Source: Pseudomonas frederiksbergensis (GTDB lineage Bacteria; Pseudomonadota; Gammaproteobacteria; Pseudomonadales; Pseudomonadaceae). From it: a stretch of DNA of 64,000 nucleotides. The DNA is taken from contig NZ_MOBR01000017.1 of NCBI RefSeq assembly GCF_003732705.1, forward strand, positions 1 through 64,000, in the 5' to 3' direction. The notes under the pieces were generated by a model. It was not told the DNA's origin, did no database searches, and worked only from the letters and a program-made list of their open reading frames with translations. Both the position numbers and the translations under genes were made by a program. Shown here piece by piece: positions 34,309 through 43,459 of this stretch; within the stretch, counting starts at the first letter, position 1, and the number at the start of each line of letters is the position of its first letter.

Positions 34309-35298
34309 ATGACCGACGAATGGAAAGCGCCCGACAAGTCGAGTGCTGAAGGTGGTGACGACAAAAGCTGGAAACTGCTGGAAAAGACTTTGCTGGCGGG
34401 TGTGCAGGAACAACGTCGCTCCCGTCGCTGGGGGATTTTCTTCAAATTCCTGGCTTTTACGTATCTGTTTGTTGCGATGCTATTGCTGTCGCCGCTGATC
34501 AGCATGGAAAAAAGCGCTACCCGTGGATCGAATTACACGGCGGTGATCGATGTAACGGGCGTCATCGCTGACAAAGAGACCGCCAGCGCTGACAACATCG
34601 TTACCAGTCTGCGTGCGGCCTTCGAAGATGAGAAGGTCAAAGGTGTGATCCTGCGGATCAACAGTCCGGGTGGTAGCCCTGTGCAGTCGGGTTACGTCTA
34701 TGACGAGATTGGCCGTTTGCGAGCCTTGCATCCGAACGTCAAGGTTTACGCCGTGATCTCGGATCTGGGGGCTTCCGGCGCTTATTACATTGCCAGTGCG
34801 GCCGATCAGATCTACGCCGATAAGGCGAGCCTGGTAGGTTCCATTGGTGTGACGGCGGCCGGTTACGGTTTTGTCGGCACCATGGAGAAGCTCGGCGTTG
34901 AGCGTCGCACCTACACCTCTGGCGAACACAAATCGTTTCTTGATCCGTTCCAGCCACAGAAGCCTGAAGAAACCCAGTTCTGGCAGGGCGTGCTCGACAC
35001 CACTCACCAGCAATTCATTGCCAGCGTGAAGAAGGGGCGTGGCGATCGTCTGAAGGATAAGGATCATCCGGAGCTGTTCTCCGGTCTGGTCTGGTCGGGT
35101 GAGCAGGCATTGCCGCTGGGCTTGATCGATGGCCTGGGAAGTACCAGTTCGGTCGCGCGTGATGTGATTGGCGAAAAAGAAGTCGTGGACTTCACTGTTC
35201 AGGAATCGCCGATTGATCGTTTCACGAAAAAACTCGGTGCCAGCGTGGCCGAGCAGATTGCGATGTGGATGGGGTTTCATGGTCCGTCGTTGCGTTGA
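34309..35298 (+). CDS. sppA: Signal peptide peptidase SppA (S49)
   Basis: Membrane-bound serine protease of family S49, 329 residues, the short single-domain form. A cytoplasmic N-terminus of about 45 residues is followed by one membrane helix (FLAFTYLFVAMLLLSPLI), then the periplasmic protease domain with RINSPGGSP and SDLGASGAYYIASAAD containing the catalytic Ser, and the general-base Lys later. It degrades leftover signal peptides. A terminator follows. Confidence 0.92.
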   Translation: MTDEWKAPDKSSAEGGDDKSWKLLEKTLLAGVQEQRRSRRWGIFFKFLAFTYLFVAMLLLSPLISMEKSATRGSNYTAVIDVTGVIADKETASADNIVTSLRAAFEDEKVKGVILRINSPGGSPVQSGYVYDEIGRLRALHPNVKVYAVISDLGASGAYYIASAADQIYADKASLVGSIGVTAAGYGFVGTMEKLGVERRTYTSGEHKSFLDPFQPQKPEETQFWQGVLDTTHQQFIASVKKGRGDRLKDKDHPELFSGLVWSGEQALPLGLIDGLGSTSSVARDVIGEKEVVDFTVQESPIDRFTKKLGASVAEQIAMWMGFHGPSLR

Positions 35299-35316
35299 TC
35301 CATTGAGCGCATAAAG

Positions 35317-35343
35317 AAACCGGCCTTCGTGGCCGGTTTTTTG
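35317..35343 (+). terminator. Terminator of rluC-HAD-sppA
   Basis: AAACCGGCC and GGCCGGTTT form a 9-bp stem with a T7 run, ending four bases before the convergent maf stop codon. Confidence 0.88.
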
Positions 35344-35346
35344 TGT

Positions 35347-35925
35347 TCAGGGGATTTGCACGCCTTCAACCAATAGCATGTCGATCAGGCGAATCAGCGG
35401 CAGACCGATCAGGCTGGTGGCGTCAGGGCCTTCGGTGCTTTGAAACAGGCTTACCCCCAAACCTTCGGCCTTGAAGCTGCCAGCGCAGTCGTAAGGCTGT
35501 TCTGCGCGAAGGTAGCGCTCGATGCGCGCCGGGTCGAGCGTGCGCATGTGCACGGTGAAGGGTACGCAGTCGACCTGGCAGTGGCCTGTCTGGCTGTTGA
35601 GCAACGCGAGGCCGGTCAGGAATGTCACATTGGCGCCGCTGGATGCCAGCAATTGTTCGCGGGCCTTTTCGAAGGTGTGGGGTTTGCCGATAATCCGCTC
35701 GCCGAGTACCGCGACCTGGTCGGAGCCGATGATCAGATGAGCGGGGTGGCTGTCGGCCAGTGCGCGTGCTTTCTCTTCGGCGAGGCGCTTGACCAGATTA
35801 ATTGCAGGCTCGTCCGGGCGATGGCTTTCGTCGATATCCGGTGAGCTGCAGGTGAACTCAAGCTGCAGGCGGGCCAACAATTCCCGGCGATAAACCGAGC
35901 TTGAAGCGAGTAATAAAGGCAGCAT
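35347..35925 (-). CDS. Maf-family nucleotide pyrophosphatase (YceF type)
   Basis: House-cleaning nucleotide pyrophosphatase, 192 residues. LLASSSVYRRELLARL is the family N-terminal signature, DESHRPDEP and IIGSDQVAVLGE are also typical. Position next to yceD-rpmF-plsX points to the YceF subfamily, which prefers 7-methyl-GTP. ATG at 35925 is chosen since GGAG then has a six-base spacing; the upstream ATG at 35931 touches GGAG directly. Divergent from yceD. Confidence 0.93.
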   Translation of the reverse strand: MLPLLLASSSVYRRELLARLQLEFTCSSPDIDESHRPDEPAINLVKRLAEEKARALADSHPAHLIIGSDQVAVLGERIIGKPHTFEKAREQLLASSGANVTFLTGLALLNSQTGHCQVDCVPFTVHMRTLDPARIERYLRAEQPYDCAGSFKAEGLGVSLFQSTEGPDATSLIGLPLIRLIDMLLVEGVQIP

Positions 35926-35993
35926 GGGCATCTCCAAAAGGCAGGGGCGAATTCTAGCGAGGCTTCCAAGTGACGGACAGGGCTGAATTTCCT

Positions 35994-36021
35994 TTGACAT
36001 GGCCGGGTGCATCCCTATAAT
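35994..36021 (+). promoter_or_regulatory. Sigma-70 promoter of yceD-rpmF-plsX
   Basis: Consensus TTGACA (35994-35999) and TATAAT (36016-36021) with a 16-base spacer. The expected transcription start (36027-36029) lies only about 2-4 bases before the yceD ATG. Confidence 0.85.
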
Positions 36022-36030
36022 GCTGCGCCT

Positions 36031-36558
36031 ATGTTGAATGACCCGATTCCACCTCACGTTGACCCGCGCAAATTGGCTGATCGTGGCACCACCCTTCAAG
36101 GTGAACTGCTGCTGGCCGATTTGGAGAGACTCTGCGACCCGCTTTCCGACACTGTCGGTACGGTGCAGGCTAAATTCGTTTTTGAACGAGATGAACGTAA
36201 GTCTGTGGTAATCCACAGTTTTATCGACACCGAAGTCAAAATGGTTTGCCAGCGTTGTCTTGAGCTGGTCACCCTGCCGATCCATAGCGAATGCAGTTAT
36301 GCTGTGGTGAAGGAGGGTGCGAATACCCAGTCGTTGCCGAAAGGTTATGACGTGCTGGAACTGGGCGAAGATCCATTGGATCTGCAGTCACTGATCGAGG
36401 AGGAGCTTCTGCTCGCCTTGCCCATTGTGCCTGCTCATCATCCGGAAGAATGCCAGCAGCCGGCGGGTCTCGATGAGCCCGAACCGAGCGAGGACGAGGT
36501 AACGCGGTCCAACCCGTTCAGTGTATTGGCGCAGTTAAAGCGTGACCCAAACGTTTAG
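36031..36558 (+). CDS. yceD: YceD/DUF177 protein
   Basis: 175-residue member of the YceD (DUF177) family linked to 23S rRNA maturation and always next to rpmF. HVDPRKLADRG near the start, CQRCLE with its CxxC, and LALPIVPAHH are family blocks, and NPFSVLAQLKRD closes the protein as in E. coli YceD. An ATG eight codons earlier would start upstream of the predicted transcript, so 36031 is preferred. Confidence 0.92.
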   Translation: MLNDPIPPHVDPRKLADRGTTLQGELLLADLERLCDPLSDTVGTVQAKFVFERDERKSVVIHSFIDTEVKMVCQRCLELVTLPIHSECSYAVVKEGANTQSLPKGYDVLELGEDPLDLQSLIEEELLLALPIVPAHHPEECQQPAGLDEPEPSEDEVTRSNPFSVLAQLKRDPNV

Positions 36559-36571
36559 GAGTTAATCAATT

Positions 36572-36754
36572 ATGGCTGTTCAGCAGAACAAAAAATCCCG
36601 CTCTGCCCGTGACATGCGTCGTTCGCACGATGCCCTGACGGCAAGCACTCTGTCTGTAGAAAAAACCACCGGTGAAATTCACCTGCGTCACCACGTATCG
36701 CCAGAAGGCGTATACCGTGGCCGTAAAGTGATCGACAAGGGCGCTGACGAGTAA
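36572..36754 (+). CDS. rpmF: Ribosomal protein L32
   Basis: 60 residues, full length: starts MAVQQNKKSRSARDMRRSHD and keeps the basic N-terminal tail that lines the large subunit. No zinc cysteines are present, as is usual for the proteobacterial form. AGGAG lies nine bases before ATG. Cotranscribed with yceD and plsX. Confidence 0.97.
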   Translation: MAVQQNKKSRSARDMRRSHDALTASTLSVEKTTGEIHLRHHVSPEGVYRGRKVIDKGADE

Positions 36755-36758
36755 TCAC

Positions 36759-37769
36759 TTGTCTGCTCAAGTCATCGCGATTGACGCAATGGGCGGGGAC
36801 TTCGGTCCCCGCAGCATTGTTCAGGCCAGCCTTGCTTGCCTGTCTGCTACGCCCTCGCTGCACCTGACCCTCGTCGGTCAACCCTCTCTTCTAGAAGAAC
36901 TGCTCTGCGGCCATTCGGCTGTGGATCGCGCGCGCCTGTCGATTACCCCTGCGTCCGAAGTCATTACCATGGACGAGAAGCCTGCCCAAGCCTTGCGTGG
37001 CAAGCCTGATTCGTCGATGCGCGTGGCCCTTGAGCTGTTGCGCGATGGCAAGGTCCAGGCCTGTGTCAGTGCCGGCAATACCGGTGCGCTGATGGCCTTG
37101 TCGCGCTTTGTGCTCAAGACCTTGCCGGGTATCGATCGGCCGGCGATGGTCGCGGCCATCCCGACCCAGAAGGGTTACTGCCAGTTGCTGGATCTCGGTG
37201 CCAATGTCGATTGCAGTGCCGAGCACTTATTGCAGTTCGCAATCATGGGCTCGGTGGCGGCGGAAACCCTGGGTGTCGTTCGCCCGCGGGTGGCGTTGCT
37301 GAACATCGGTACTGAAGACATCAAGGGTAATCAGCAGGTCAAGCTGGCGGCGACCTTGTTGCAGAACGCGCGCGGCATCAACTACATCGGGTTTGTCGAA
37401 GGTGACGGTGTGTACCGCGGCGAGGCGGATGTGGTGGTGTGTGACGGCTTTGTCGGCAATATCCTGCTCAAGTCCAGCGAAGGCCTGGCGACCATGATTG
37501 CCGGGCGCATCGAGGCTTTGTTCAAGAAAAACCTGGCCTCGCGAATGGTCGGCGCCCTGGCGCTGCCGCTGATGAAACGCTTGCAAGCGGATCTGGCCCC
37601 GGCGCGGCACAACGGCGCCAGCTTCCTCGGTTTGCAGGGCATCGTTGTGAAAAGCCACGGTTCGGCCGGGGTGCAAGGTTTCCAGAGTGCGATTCAGCGC
37701 GCCTTGATCGAGATCCAGGAAAACCTCCCGGAACGGCTTCACGGTCGTCTTGAGGACCTGTTGCCTTAG
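36759..37769 (+). CDS. plsX: Phosphate acyltransferase PlsX
   Basis: Makes acyl-phosphate from acyl-ACP for phospholipid synthesis, 336 residues. AIDAMGGDFGPRSIV is the N-terminal signature; GNTGALMAL and KSHGSAGVQGF are conserved later. The start is a TTG only five bases after the rpmF stop, so translation is probably coupled to rpmF. It is a peripheral membrane enzyme. Confidence 0.95.
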   Translation: MSAQVIAIDAMGGDFGPRSIVQASLACLSATPSLHLTLVGQPSLLEELLCGHSAVDRARLSITPASEVITMDEKPAQALRGKPDSSMRVALELLRDGKVQACVSAGNTGALMALSRFVLKTLPGIDRPAMVAAIPTQKGYCQLLDLGANVDCSAEHLLQFAIMGSVAAETLGVVRPRVALLNIGTEDIKGNQQVKLAATLLQNARGINYIGFVEGDGVYRGEADVVVCDGFVGNILLKSSEGLATMIAGRIEALFKKNLASRMVGALALPLMKRLQADLAPARHNGASFLGLQGIVVKSHGSAGVQGFQSAIQRALIEIQENLPERLHGRLEDLLP

Positions 37770-37894
37770 GCGTTTTCGTCGGACAATGCTTAAATGTGAC
37801 CGCTCAGTTCAATTGGCCATCCAACTGTCAGTTTCTTGCGTCCCCCAAGCGGGACGTCAATTCTCCGACGACAAGATCATTAGGGGCTTGTTAC

Positions 37895-38833
37895 ATGTCT
37901 GCTTCCCTCGCATTCGTCTTTCCAGGACAGGGTTCGCAGTCCCTCGGCATGCTGGCCGAGTTGGGCGCGCAACATCCGGTGGTCCTCGAAACATTCAAAG
38001 AAGCTTCCGATGCTCTGGGTTACGACCTGTGGGCACTGACCCAGCAAGGGCCGGAAGAGCAACTCAATCAAACCGATAAAACCCAGCCGGCCATTCTGAC
38101 CGCCTCGATCGCCTTGTGGCGCCTGTGGCTGGCGGAGGGCGGTGCGCGTCCGGCTTATGTTGCCGGTCACAGCCTGGGCGAATACAGCGCCCTGGTAGCG
38201 GCGGGCAGCCTGAGCCTCGGCGATGCGGTGAAGCTGGTCGAACGTCGTGGCCAGTTGATGCAGGAAGCCGTTCCGGCCGGGCAGGGCGGTATGGCCGCTA
38301 TCCTCGGTCTGGAAGATGCCGATGTGCTGGCAGCCTGTGCCGAAGCGGCGCAAGGCGAAGTGGTCAGTGCCGTCAACTTCAATTCCCCGGGCCAAGTGGT
38401 CATCGCCGGTGCCAAGGCTGCGGTCGAGCGTGCCATCGAAGGCTGCAAGGCCCGTGGCGCCAAGCGCGCCATGCCGTTGCCGGTCAGCGTGCCGTCTCAC
38501 TGTGAGTTGATGCGTCCGGCGGCCGAGCGGTTTGCCGAGTCCATTGCTGCCATTGACTGGCAGGCGCCGCAGATCCCGGTGGTGCAGAACGTCAGCGCCA
38601 CGGTGCCGGCCGATCTGGAAACCCTCAAGCGCGATCTGCTTGAGCAGCTCTACAAGCCTGTGCGCTGGGTCGAATCGGTCCAGGCGCTGGCGGCCAAGGG
38701 CGCGACCCAACTGGTCGAGTGCGGCCCTGGCAAGGTGCTTGCCGGTCTGAACAAACGCTGCGCCGAAGGCGTGTCGACATCCAACCTCAATACCCCAGAC
38801 GCTTTCGCTGCCGCTCGCGCAGCGCTGGCCTGA
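37895..38833 (+). CDS. fabD: Malonyl-CoA:ACP transacylase FabD
   Basis: 312 residues, the normal length. FPGQGSQSLGML opens the protein; the nucleophile Ser is in AGHSLGEYSAL, and the catalytic His in VPSHCELM. It loads malonate on acyl carrier protein. ATG at 37895 has AGGGG ten bases upstream; the frame is open to 37796 but that part is noncoding leader. Confidence 0.96.
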   Translation: MSASLAFVFPGQGSQSLGMLAELGAQHPVVLETFKEASDALGYDLWALTQQGPEEQLNQTDKTQPAILTASIALWRLWLAEGGARPAYVAGHSLGEYSALVAAGSLSLGDAVKLVERRGQLMQEAVPAGQGGMAAILGLEDADVLAACAEAAQGEVVSAVNFNSPGQVVIAGAKAAVERAIEGCKARGAKRAMPLPVSVPSHCELMRPAAERFAESIAAIDWQAPQIPVVQNVSATVPADLETLKRDLLEQLYKPVRWVESVQALAAKGATQLVECGPGKVLAGLNKRCAEGVSTSNLNTPDAFAAARAALA

Positions 38834-38849
38834 ATCAGGAGAAGCTTGC

Positions 38850-39593
38850 ATGAGTCTGCAAGGTAAAGTTGCACTGGTCACCGGTGCGAGCCGCGGTATT
38901 GGCCAGGCTATCGCCCTGGAACTGGGTCGTGAGGGCGCCATCGTCATCGGCACTGCGACCTCCGCCTCGGGTGCCGAGCGCATCGCCGCTACCCTGAAAG
39001 AAAACGGTATTCAAGGCACTGGCCTGGAACTCAATGTCACCAGCGACGAATCGGTTGCCGCGGTGTTGGCGAGTATCACTGCGCAATTCGGTGTCCCGGT
39101 AATCCTTGTCAACAATGCTGGCATCACCCGCGATAATCTGATGATGCGCATGAAAGACGACGAATGGAACGACGTCATCGATACCAACCTGAACAGTCTG
39201 TTCCGCCTGTCCAAGGGTGTTTTGCGCGGCATGACCAAGGCCCGTTGGGGACGAATTATCAGTATTGGTTCGGTTGTGGGTGCCATGGGCAACGCAGGCC
39301 AAGTAAACTACGCAGCGGCCAAGGCCGGTCTGGAAGGTTTCAGCCGTGCACTGGCGCGTGAAGTCGGTTCGCGTTCGATTACGGTAAACTCGGTGGCTCC
39401 AGGGTTCATCGACACTGATATGACCCGCGAACTGCCCGAAGCGCAGCGTGAAGGCTTGATTACGCAGATTCCGCTGGGCCGTTTGGGGCAAGCACAAGAG
39501 ATCGCGTCTGTGGTCGCTTTTCTTGCATCCGACGGTGCGGCTTACGTTACTGGGGCTACAATCCCGGTGAACGGCGGGATGTACATGAGTTAA
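38850..39593 (+). CDS. fabG: 3-oxoacyl-ACP reductase FabG
   Basis: NADPH-dependent SDR enzyme, 247 residues, reducing 3-oxoacyl-ACP in each elongation cycle. TGASRGIGQAIALELG binds the nucleotide; NNAGITRDNLMMRM, the catalytic Ser in IGSVVG and YAAAKAG follow. The C-terminal GGMYMS is typical. AGGAG stands nine bases before ATG. Confidence 0.96.
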   Translation: MSLQGKVALVTGASRGIGQAIALELGREGAIVIGTATSASGAERIAATLKENGIQGTGLELNVTSDESVAAVLASITAQFGVPVILVNNAGITRDNLMMRMKDDEWNDVIDTNLNSLFRLSKGVLRGMTKARWGRIISIGSVVGAMGNAGQVNYAAAKAGLEGFSRALAREVGSRSITVNSVAPGFIDTDMTRELPEAQREGLITQIPLGRLGQAQEIASVVAFLASDGAAYVTGATIPVNGGMYMS

Positions 39594-39784
39594 ATGTGAC
39601 GGGTTGCTTCAAAAAAATGTCATACGAGCTGTCTAAAATCCGTTATAAAGCTGCAATCTATTTATAGGCGGAAGGCCCCAGGGTTTGAGGAGTGAAGCTT
39701 TCAGTTGAAAAACTGAAAAGTCTTTCTATACACTTACCCACTGGCCAGCTGCCTGAATTTGTCCATTAGGAGTGAAAACAAGGT

Positions 39785-40021
39785 ATGAGCACCATCGAAG
39801 AGCGCGTCAAGAAAATCGTTGCTGAGCAACTGGGCGTTAAAGAAGAAGAAGTGGTCAACACTGCTTCCTTCGTTGAAGACCTGGGTGCCGACTCCCTTGA
39901 CACTGTTGAGCTGGTGATGGCTCTGGAAGAGGAATTCGAGACCGAAATCCCTGACGAAGAAGCCGAGAAGATCACTACTGTACAAGCTGCAATCGATTAC
40001 GTTACTAACCATCAGGCTTAA
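39785..40021 (+). CDS. acpP: Acyl carrier protein AcpP
   Basis: 78 residues, very acidic. Ser37 in GADSLDTVEL receives the 4'-phosphopantetheine arm. The gene has AGGAG upstream (TTAGGAGTGAAAACAAGGT) and its codon use is more biased than that of its neighbours, as expected for a very abundant protein. The 190 bases before it are A/T-rich and should hold a separate promoter. Confidence 0.97.
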   Translation: MSTIEERVKKIVAEQLGVKEEEVVNTASFVEDLGADSLDTVELVMALEEEFETEIPDEEAEKITTVQAAIDYVTNHQA

Positions 40022-40050
40022 TAGCTTGTAATCGTTGCTAGCTGTCATGG

Positions 40051-40086
40051 AAAAACCGCACTGCCATCACGGCGTGCGGTTTTTTC
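40051..40086 (+). terminator. Terminator after acpP
   Basis: AAAAACCGCAC and GTGCGGTTTTT form an 11-bp stem, followed by more T. It lies between acpP and fabF, so fabF would be expressed through partial readthrough or its own promoter. Confidence 0.82.
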
Positions 40087-40129
40087 TTTAGGCCTGATGC
40101 AAAGTCGTCATTTGAAAAAGGAGAGTGCT

Positions 40130-41374
40130 GTGTCGCGTAGACGCGTCGTAGTCACCGGTATGGGTATGTTGTCGCCACTGGGCACGGATGTGCCGAGCAG
40201 TTGGCAGGGCATTCTGGCTGGCCGCAGTGGCATTGGTCTGATCGAACACACCGACCTTTCTGCCTATTCCACCCGTTTTGGCGGCTCGGTAAAGGGCTTC
40301 AATGTCGAGGAATACCTGTCGGTCAAGGAAGCTCGCAAGCTCGACCTGTTCATTCAATACGGTCTGGCCGCAGGGTTTCAGGCTGTGCGTAACTCCGGTC
40401 TGGAAGTCACTGATGCCAACCGTGAGCGCATCGGCGTGGCCATGGGTTCGGGTATTGGCGGTCTGACCAATATCGAAGAAACCAGCCGCACGCTGCATGA
40501 TTCCGGCCCTCGTCGAATTTCACCGTTCTTCGTGCCTGGTTCGATCATCAATATGATTTCCGGTTTCCTGTCCATCCACCTGGGTGCACAGGGACCTAAC
40601 TACGCCATCGCCACCGCATGTACCACCGGTACGCACTGCATCGGCATGGCGGCGCGCAACATCATGTACGACGAAGCCGACGTGATGATTGCCGGCGGCG
40701 CTGAAATGGCGGCCTGCGGTCTGGGCATGGGCGGCTTTGGTGCCTCCCGTGCACTGTCGACCCGCAACGACGAGCCGACCCGCGCCAGTCGTCCATGGGA
40801 CAAGGGCCGTGATGGCTTCGTCCTGTCCGATGGCGCCGGTGCGCTGGTTCTGGAAGAGTTGGAACACGCCAAGGCCCGCGGCGCGACCATCTACGCCGAG
40901 CTGATCGGCTTTGGCACCAGTGGCGACGCCTACCACATGACGTCGCCTCCTGCGGACGGCGCCGGTGCTGCACGTTGCATCACCAATGCCCTGCGCGACG
41001 CCAAGATCAATGGCGACCAGGTCCAGTACATCAACGCCCACGGCACGTCGACCTCGGCCGGCGACCTCGCCGAAGCCTGTGCGATCAAGTCGGTGTTCGG
41101 CGATCACGCCTACAAACTGGCGGTCAGTTCGACCAAGTCCATGACCGGTCACCTGTTGGGTGCGGCGGGCGCGGTCGAGGCGATTTTCAGTGTGCTGGCG
41201 ATCAACAGCCAGGTGGCGCCGCCGACGATCAACCTCGATGAGCCGGACGAAGGCTGCGACCTCGACTTCGTACCGCACACCGCGCGCAACATGGATATCG
41301 ATGTGGTGCTGTCCAACTCCTTCGGATTTGGCGGGACCAACGGCTCGCTGGTGTTCCGCCGGTTCGCTGACTGA
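40130..41374 (+). CDS. fabF: 3-oxoacyl-ACP synthase II FabF
   Basis: Condensing enzyme KAS II, 414 residues. The active-site Cys is in ATACTTGTHCIGMA, the two His in NAHGTSTSAGD and GHLLGAAGA, and the Lys in SSTKSMTGH. GTG at 40130 is chosen because AAGGAG lies eight bases upstream and SRRRVVVTGMGMLSPLG then starts the protein as in homologues. Elongates palmitoleate to cis-vaccenate. Confidence 0.95.
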   Translation: MSRRRVVVTGMGMLSPLGTDVPSSWQGILAGRSGIGLIEHTDLSAYSTRFGGSVKGFNVEEYLSVKEARKLDLFIQYGLAAGFQAVRNSGLEVTDANRERIGVAMGSGIGGLTNIEETSRTLHDSGPRRISPFFVPGSIINMISGFLSIHLGAQGPNYAIATACTTGTHCIGMAARNIMYDEADVMIAGGAEMAACGLGMGGFGASRALSTRNDEPTRASRPWDKGRDGFVLSDGAGALVLEELEHAKARGATIYAELIGFGTSGDAYHMTSPPADGAGAARCITNALRDAKINGDQVQYINAHGTSTSAGDLAEACAIKSVFGDHAYKLAVSSTKSMTGHLLGAAGAVEAIFSVLAINSQVAPPTINLDEPDEGCDLDFVPHTARNMDIDVVLSNSFGFGGTNGSLVFRRFAD

Positions 41375-42189
41375 TGGACAGCTGGGTCGACGGTCAGCCG
41401 GCTGACGCTCTGTCGCTGAAGGATCGCGGCCTGGCTTACGGTGATGGTCTGTTCGAGACCATTGCTGTGCGAGGCGGGCAACCGCTGCTGCTGGACCGGC
41501 ATCTGTCGCGTCTGGCGCAGGGGTGTTCACGCCTGGCGATCACTGCCGATCAAGCGCTGATCCGCAGCGAGCTGCTGGCCTACGCCGCTGCAATGGGCGA
41601 GGGCGTGCTCAAGCTCATCCTCACCCGCGGCGACGGTTTGCGCGGTTACGCGCCCGATCCTTCGGCCCAGGCCCGACGCATTCTGCAAGGCAATCCTCCT
41701 GCGGCTTATCCTGTCGTCCATGGCGAGCAGGGTGTCCGTTTGTTCCCTTGCACCACACGCTTGTCCAACCAACCGTTGCTCGCCGGGCTCAAGCATTTGA
41801 ATCGCCTGGAGCAGGTTATCGCCCGTTCGGAATGGCAAGACAGCGAACATGCCGAAGGCCTGATGCTCGATCGGGTTGGTCGCGTGATTGAAGGCGTCTT
41901 CAGCAATCTGTTCCTGGTGCGCGATGGCGTGCTGATCACTGCCGATCTCAAGCGTTGCGGCGTGGCCGGGGTGATGCGTGCCGAATTATTGTTTCAGGCT
42001 GAGTCATTGGGGATCCCCACGCAAATCACCGACATCAGCCTCGATCAGCTGCAATGGGCCGATGAAGTTTTCGTCTGCAACAGCGTGTATGGCGTTTGGC
42101 CGGTGCGCGCCTATGCAGCACTGAGCTGGTCGGTTGGCCCGCTCACCCGTAAACTCCAAACCATTGCCCGCGCGCTACTGGATGCTTGA
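41374..42189 (+). CDS. pabC: Aminodeoxychorismate lyase PabC
   Basis: PLP enzyme of the branched-chain aminotransferase fold IV, 271 residues; releases pyruvate from aminodeoxychorismate to give p-aminobenzoate for folate. The PLP Lys is in LKHLNRLEQVIAR, and DRVGRVIEGVFSNLFLV is typical. Starts inside the fabF stop (TGATGG). Confidence 0.93.
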   Translation: MDSWVDGQPADALSLKDRGLAYGDGLFETIAVRGGQPLLLDRHLSRLAQGCSRLAITADQALIRSELLAYAAAMGEGVLKLILTRGDGLRGYAPDPSAQARRILQGNPPAAYPVVHGEQGVRLFPCTTRLSNQPLLAGLKHLNRLEQVIARSEWQDSEHAEGLMLDRVGRVIEGVFSNLFLVRDGVLITADLKRCGVAGVMRAELLFQAESLGIPTQITDISLDQLQWADEVFVCNSVYGVWPVRAYAALSWSVGPLTRKLQTIARALLDA

Positions 42190-42192
42190 TAC

Positions 42193-43440
42193 GTGAGACG
42201 TAAACTCTTGCTGCTGCTGGAAACCGGACTGGTTCTGGCAGGGCTGCTGTCAGCCGCTTCGGCCTGGAAAATCCATTCGGCGCTGGAACAGCCGCTGAAC
42301 ATCACCCAGGAAGAACTGCTGGAAGTGCCCAAGGGCACGACACCGACCCGCACTTTCTATCGACTCGAAGCCGATGGCGTCATCAAGGACGCCTTCTGGT
42401 TGCGCGTCTATTGGCGCTTCAACCTGTCCGCCACACCGATCCACAGCGGTGAATACCGCATGCTGCCGGGGATGACCGTCGACGGCCTGATCGACCTGTG
42501 GAAGCGCGGCGAAGTGGTGCAGTACAGCGTGACGCTGGTCGAAGGCTGGAATTTCCATCAGGTGCGCGCGGCACTGGCCAAGGATGACAAGCTCAAACAG
42601 ACCCTGACCGGCCTGAGCGATACGCAAGTGATGGACAAGCTCGGCCATACCGGGATTTTCCCTGAGGGCCGCTTCTTCCCGGACACCTACAGCTTCGTGC
42701 GTGGCATGACCGACGCCGAGCTGCTGAAAAAAGCCTATGAGCGCCTCGATGAAGTGCTCGCCAAGGAATGGGACAAGCGCGCCGCTGACGCGCCGTACAC
42801 CGAACCCTATCAGGCGCTGATCATGGCCTCGCTGGTGGAAAAGGAAACCGGCGTGCCGCAAGAGCGCGGGCAGATCGCCGGTGTGTTCGTGCGGCGGATG
42901 GCGATGGGCATGATGCTGCAGACCGATCCGACCGTCATCTACGGTCTCGGTGATCGTTACAACGGCAAGTTGACCCGCGCCCATCTCAAGGAAGCAACGC
43001 CGTACAACACCTACATGATCTCCGGCCTGCCGCCGACGCCGATTGCCATGGTCGGCCGTGAAGCGATCCATGCGGCGCTGAACCCGGTGGCCGGCAACAG
43101 TCTGTATTTTGTCGCTCGTGGTGACGGCAGCCACGTGTTCTCCGATGACCTGGATGCCCACAACTCGGCGGTGCGCGAGTTTCAGCTCAAGCGCCGTGCC
43201 GATTACCGTTCCAGCCCGGCACCGGCTAACGCGCCCGTGACGCCGGAAGCCGAGACGCCGATTCCTGCGGCTTCACCCGATACCGCACCCGAAGCGGTGC
43301 CGCAAGTGCCGGCGCAAGAGCCACCTCCGGCACCTGCGCCTGAGTCGACACCTGCGCCAGAATCCGTACCACCGATGCCGGCGCAAGAACCCGCGCCCGA
43401 ACCGGATGCGCCAGCGCCGACGCCGCAAAGCCCGCAATGA
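42193..43440 (+). CDS. mltG: Endolytic murein transglycosylase MltG with a Pro/Ala-rich tail
   Basis: Cuts nascent glycan strands and so ends their growth, 415 residues. One N-terminal membrane helix (LLLLLETGLVLAGLLSA), a LysM-like domain and the YceG catalytic core with Glu in ASLVEKETG, then LQTDPTVIYGLG. The core ends near residue 345; the last 70 residues are a Pro/Ala/Glu-rich low-complexity tail absent from E. coli MltG (340 residues). Start GTG. Confidence 0.93.
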   Translation: MRRKLLLLLETGLVLAGLLSAASAWKIHSALEQPLNITQEELLEVPKGTTPTRTFYRLEADGVIKDAFWLRVYWRFNLSATPIHSGEYRMLPGMTVDGLIDLWKRGEVVQYSVTLVEGWNFHQVRAALAKDDKLKQTLTGLSDTQVMDKLGHTGIFPEGRFFPDTYSFVRGMTDAELLKKAYERLDEVLAKEWDKRAADAPYTEPYQALIMASLVEKETGVPQERGQIAGVFVRRMAMGMMLQTDPTVIYGLGDRYNGKLTRAHLKEATPYNTYMISGLPPTPIAMVGREAIHAALNPVAGNSLYFVARGDGSHVFSDDLDAHNSAVREFQLKRRADYRSSPAPANAPVTPEAETPIPAASPDTAPEAVPQVPAQEPPPAPAPESTPAPESVPPMPAQEPAPEPDAPAPTPQSPQ

Positions 43441-43459
43441 CTCTGATTAAGGACTGCCT

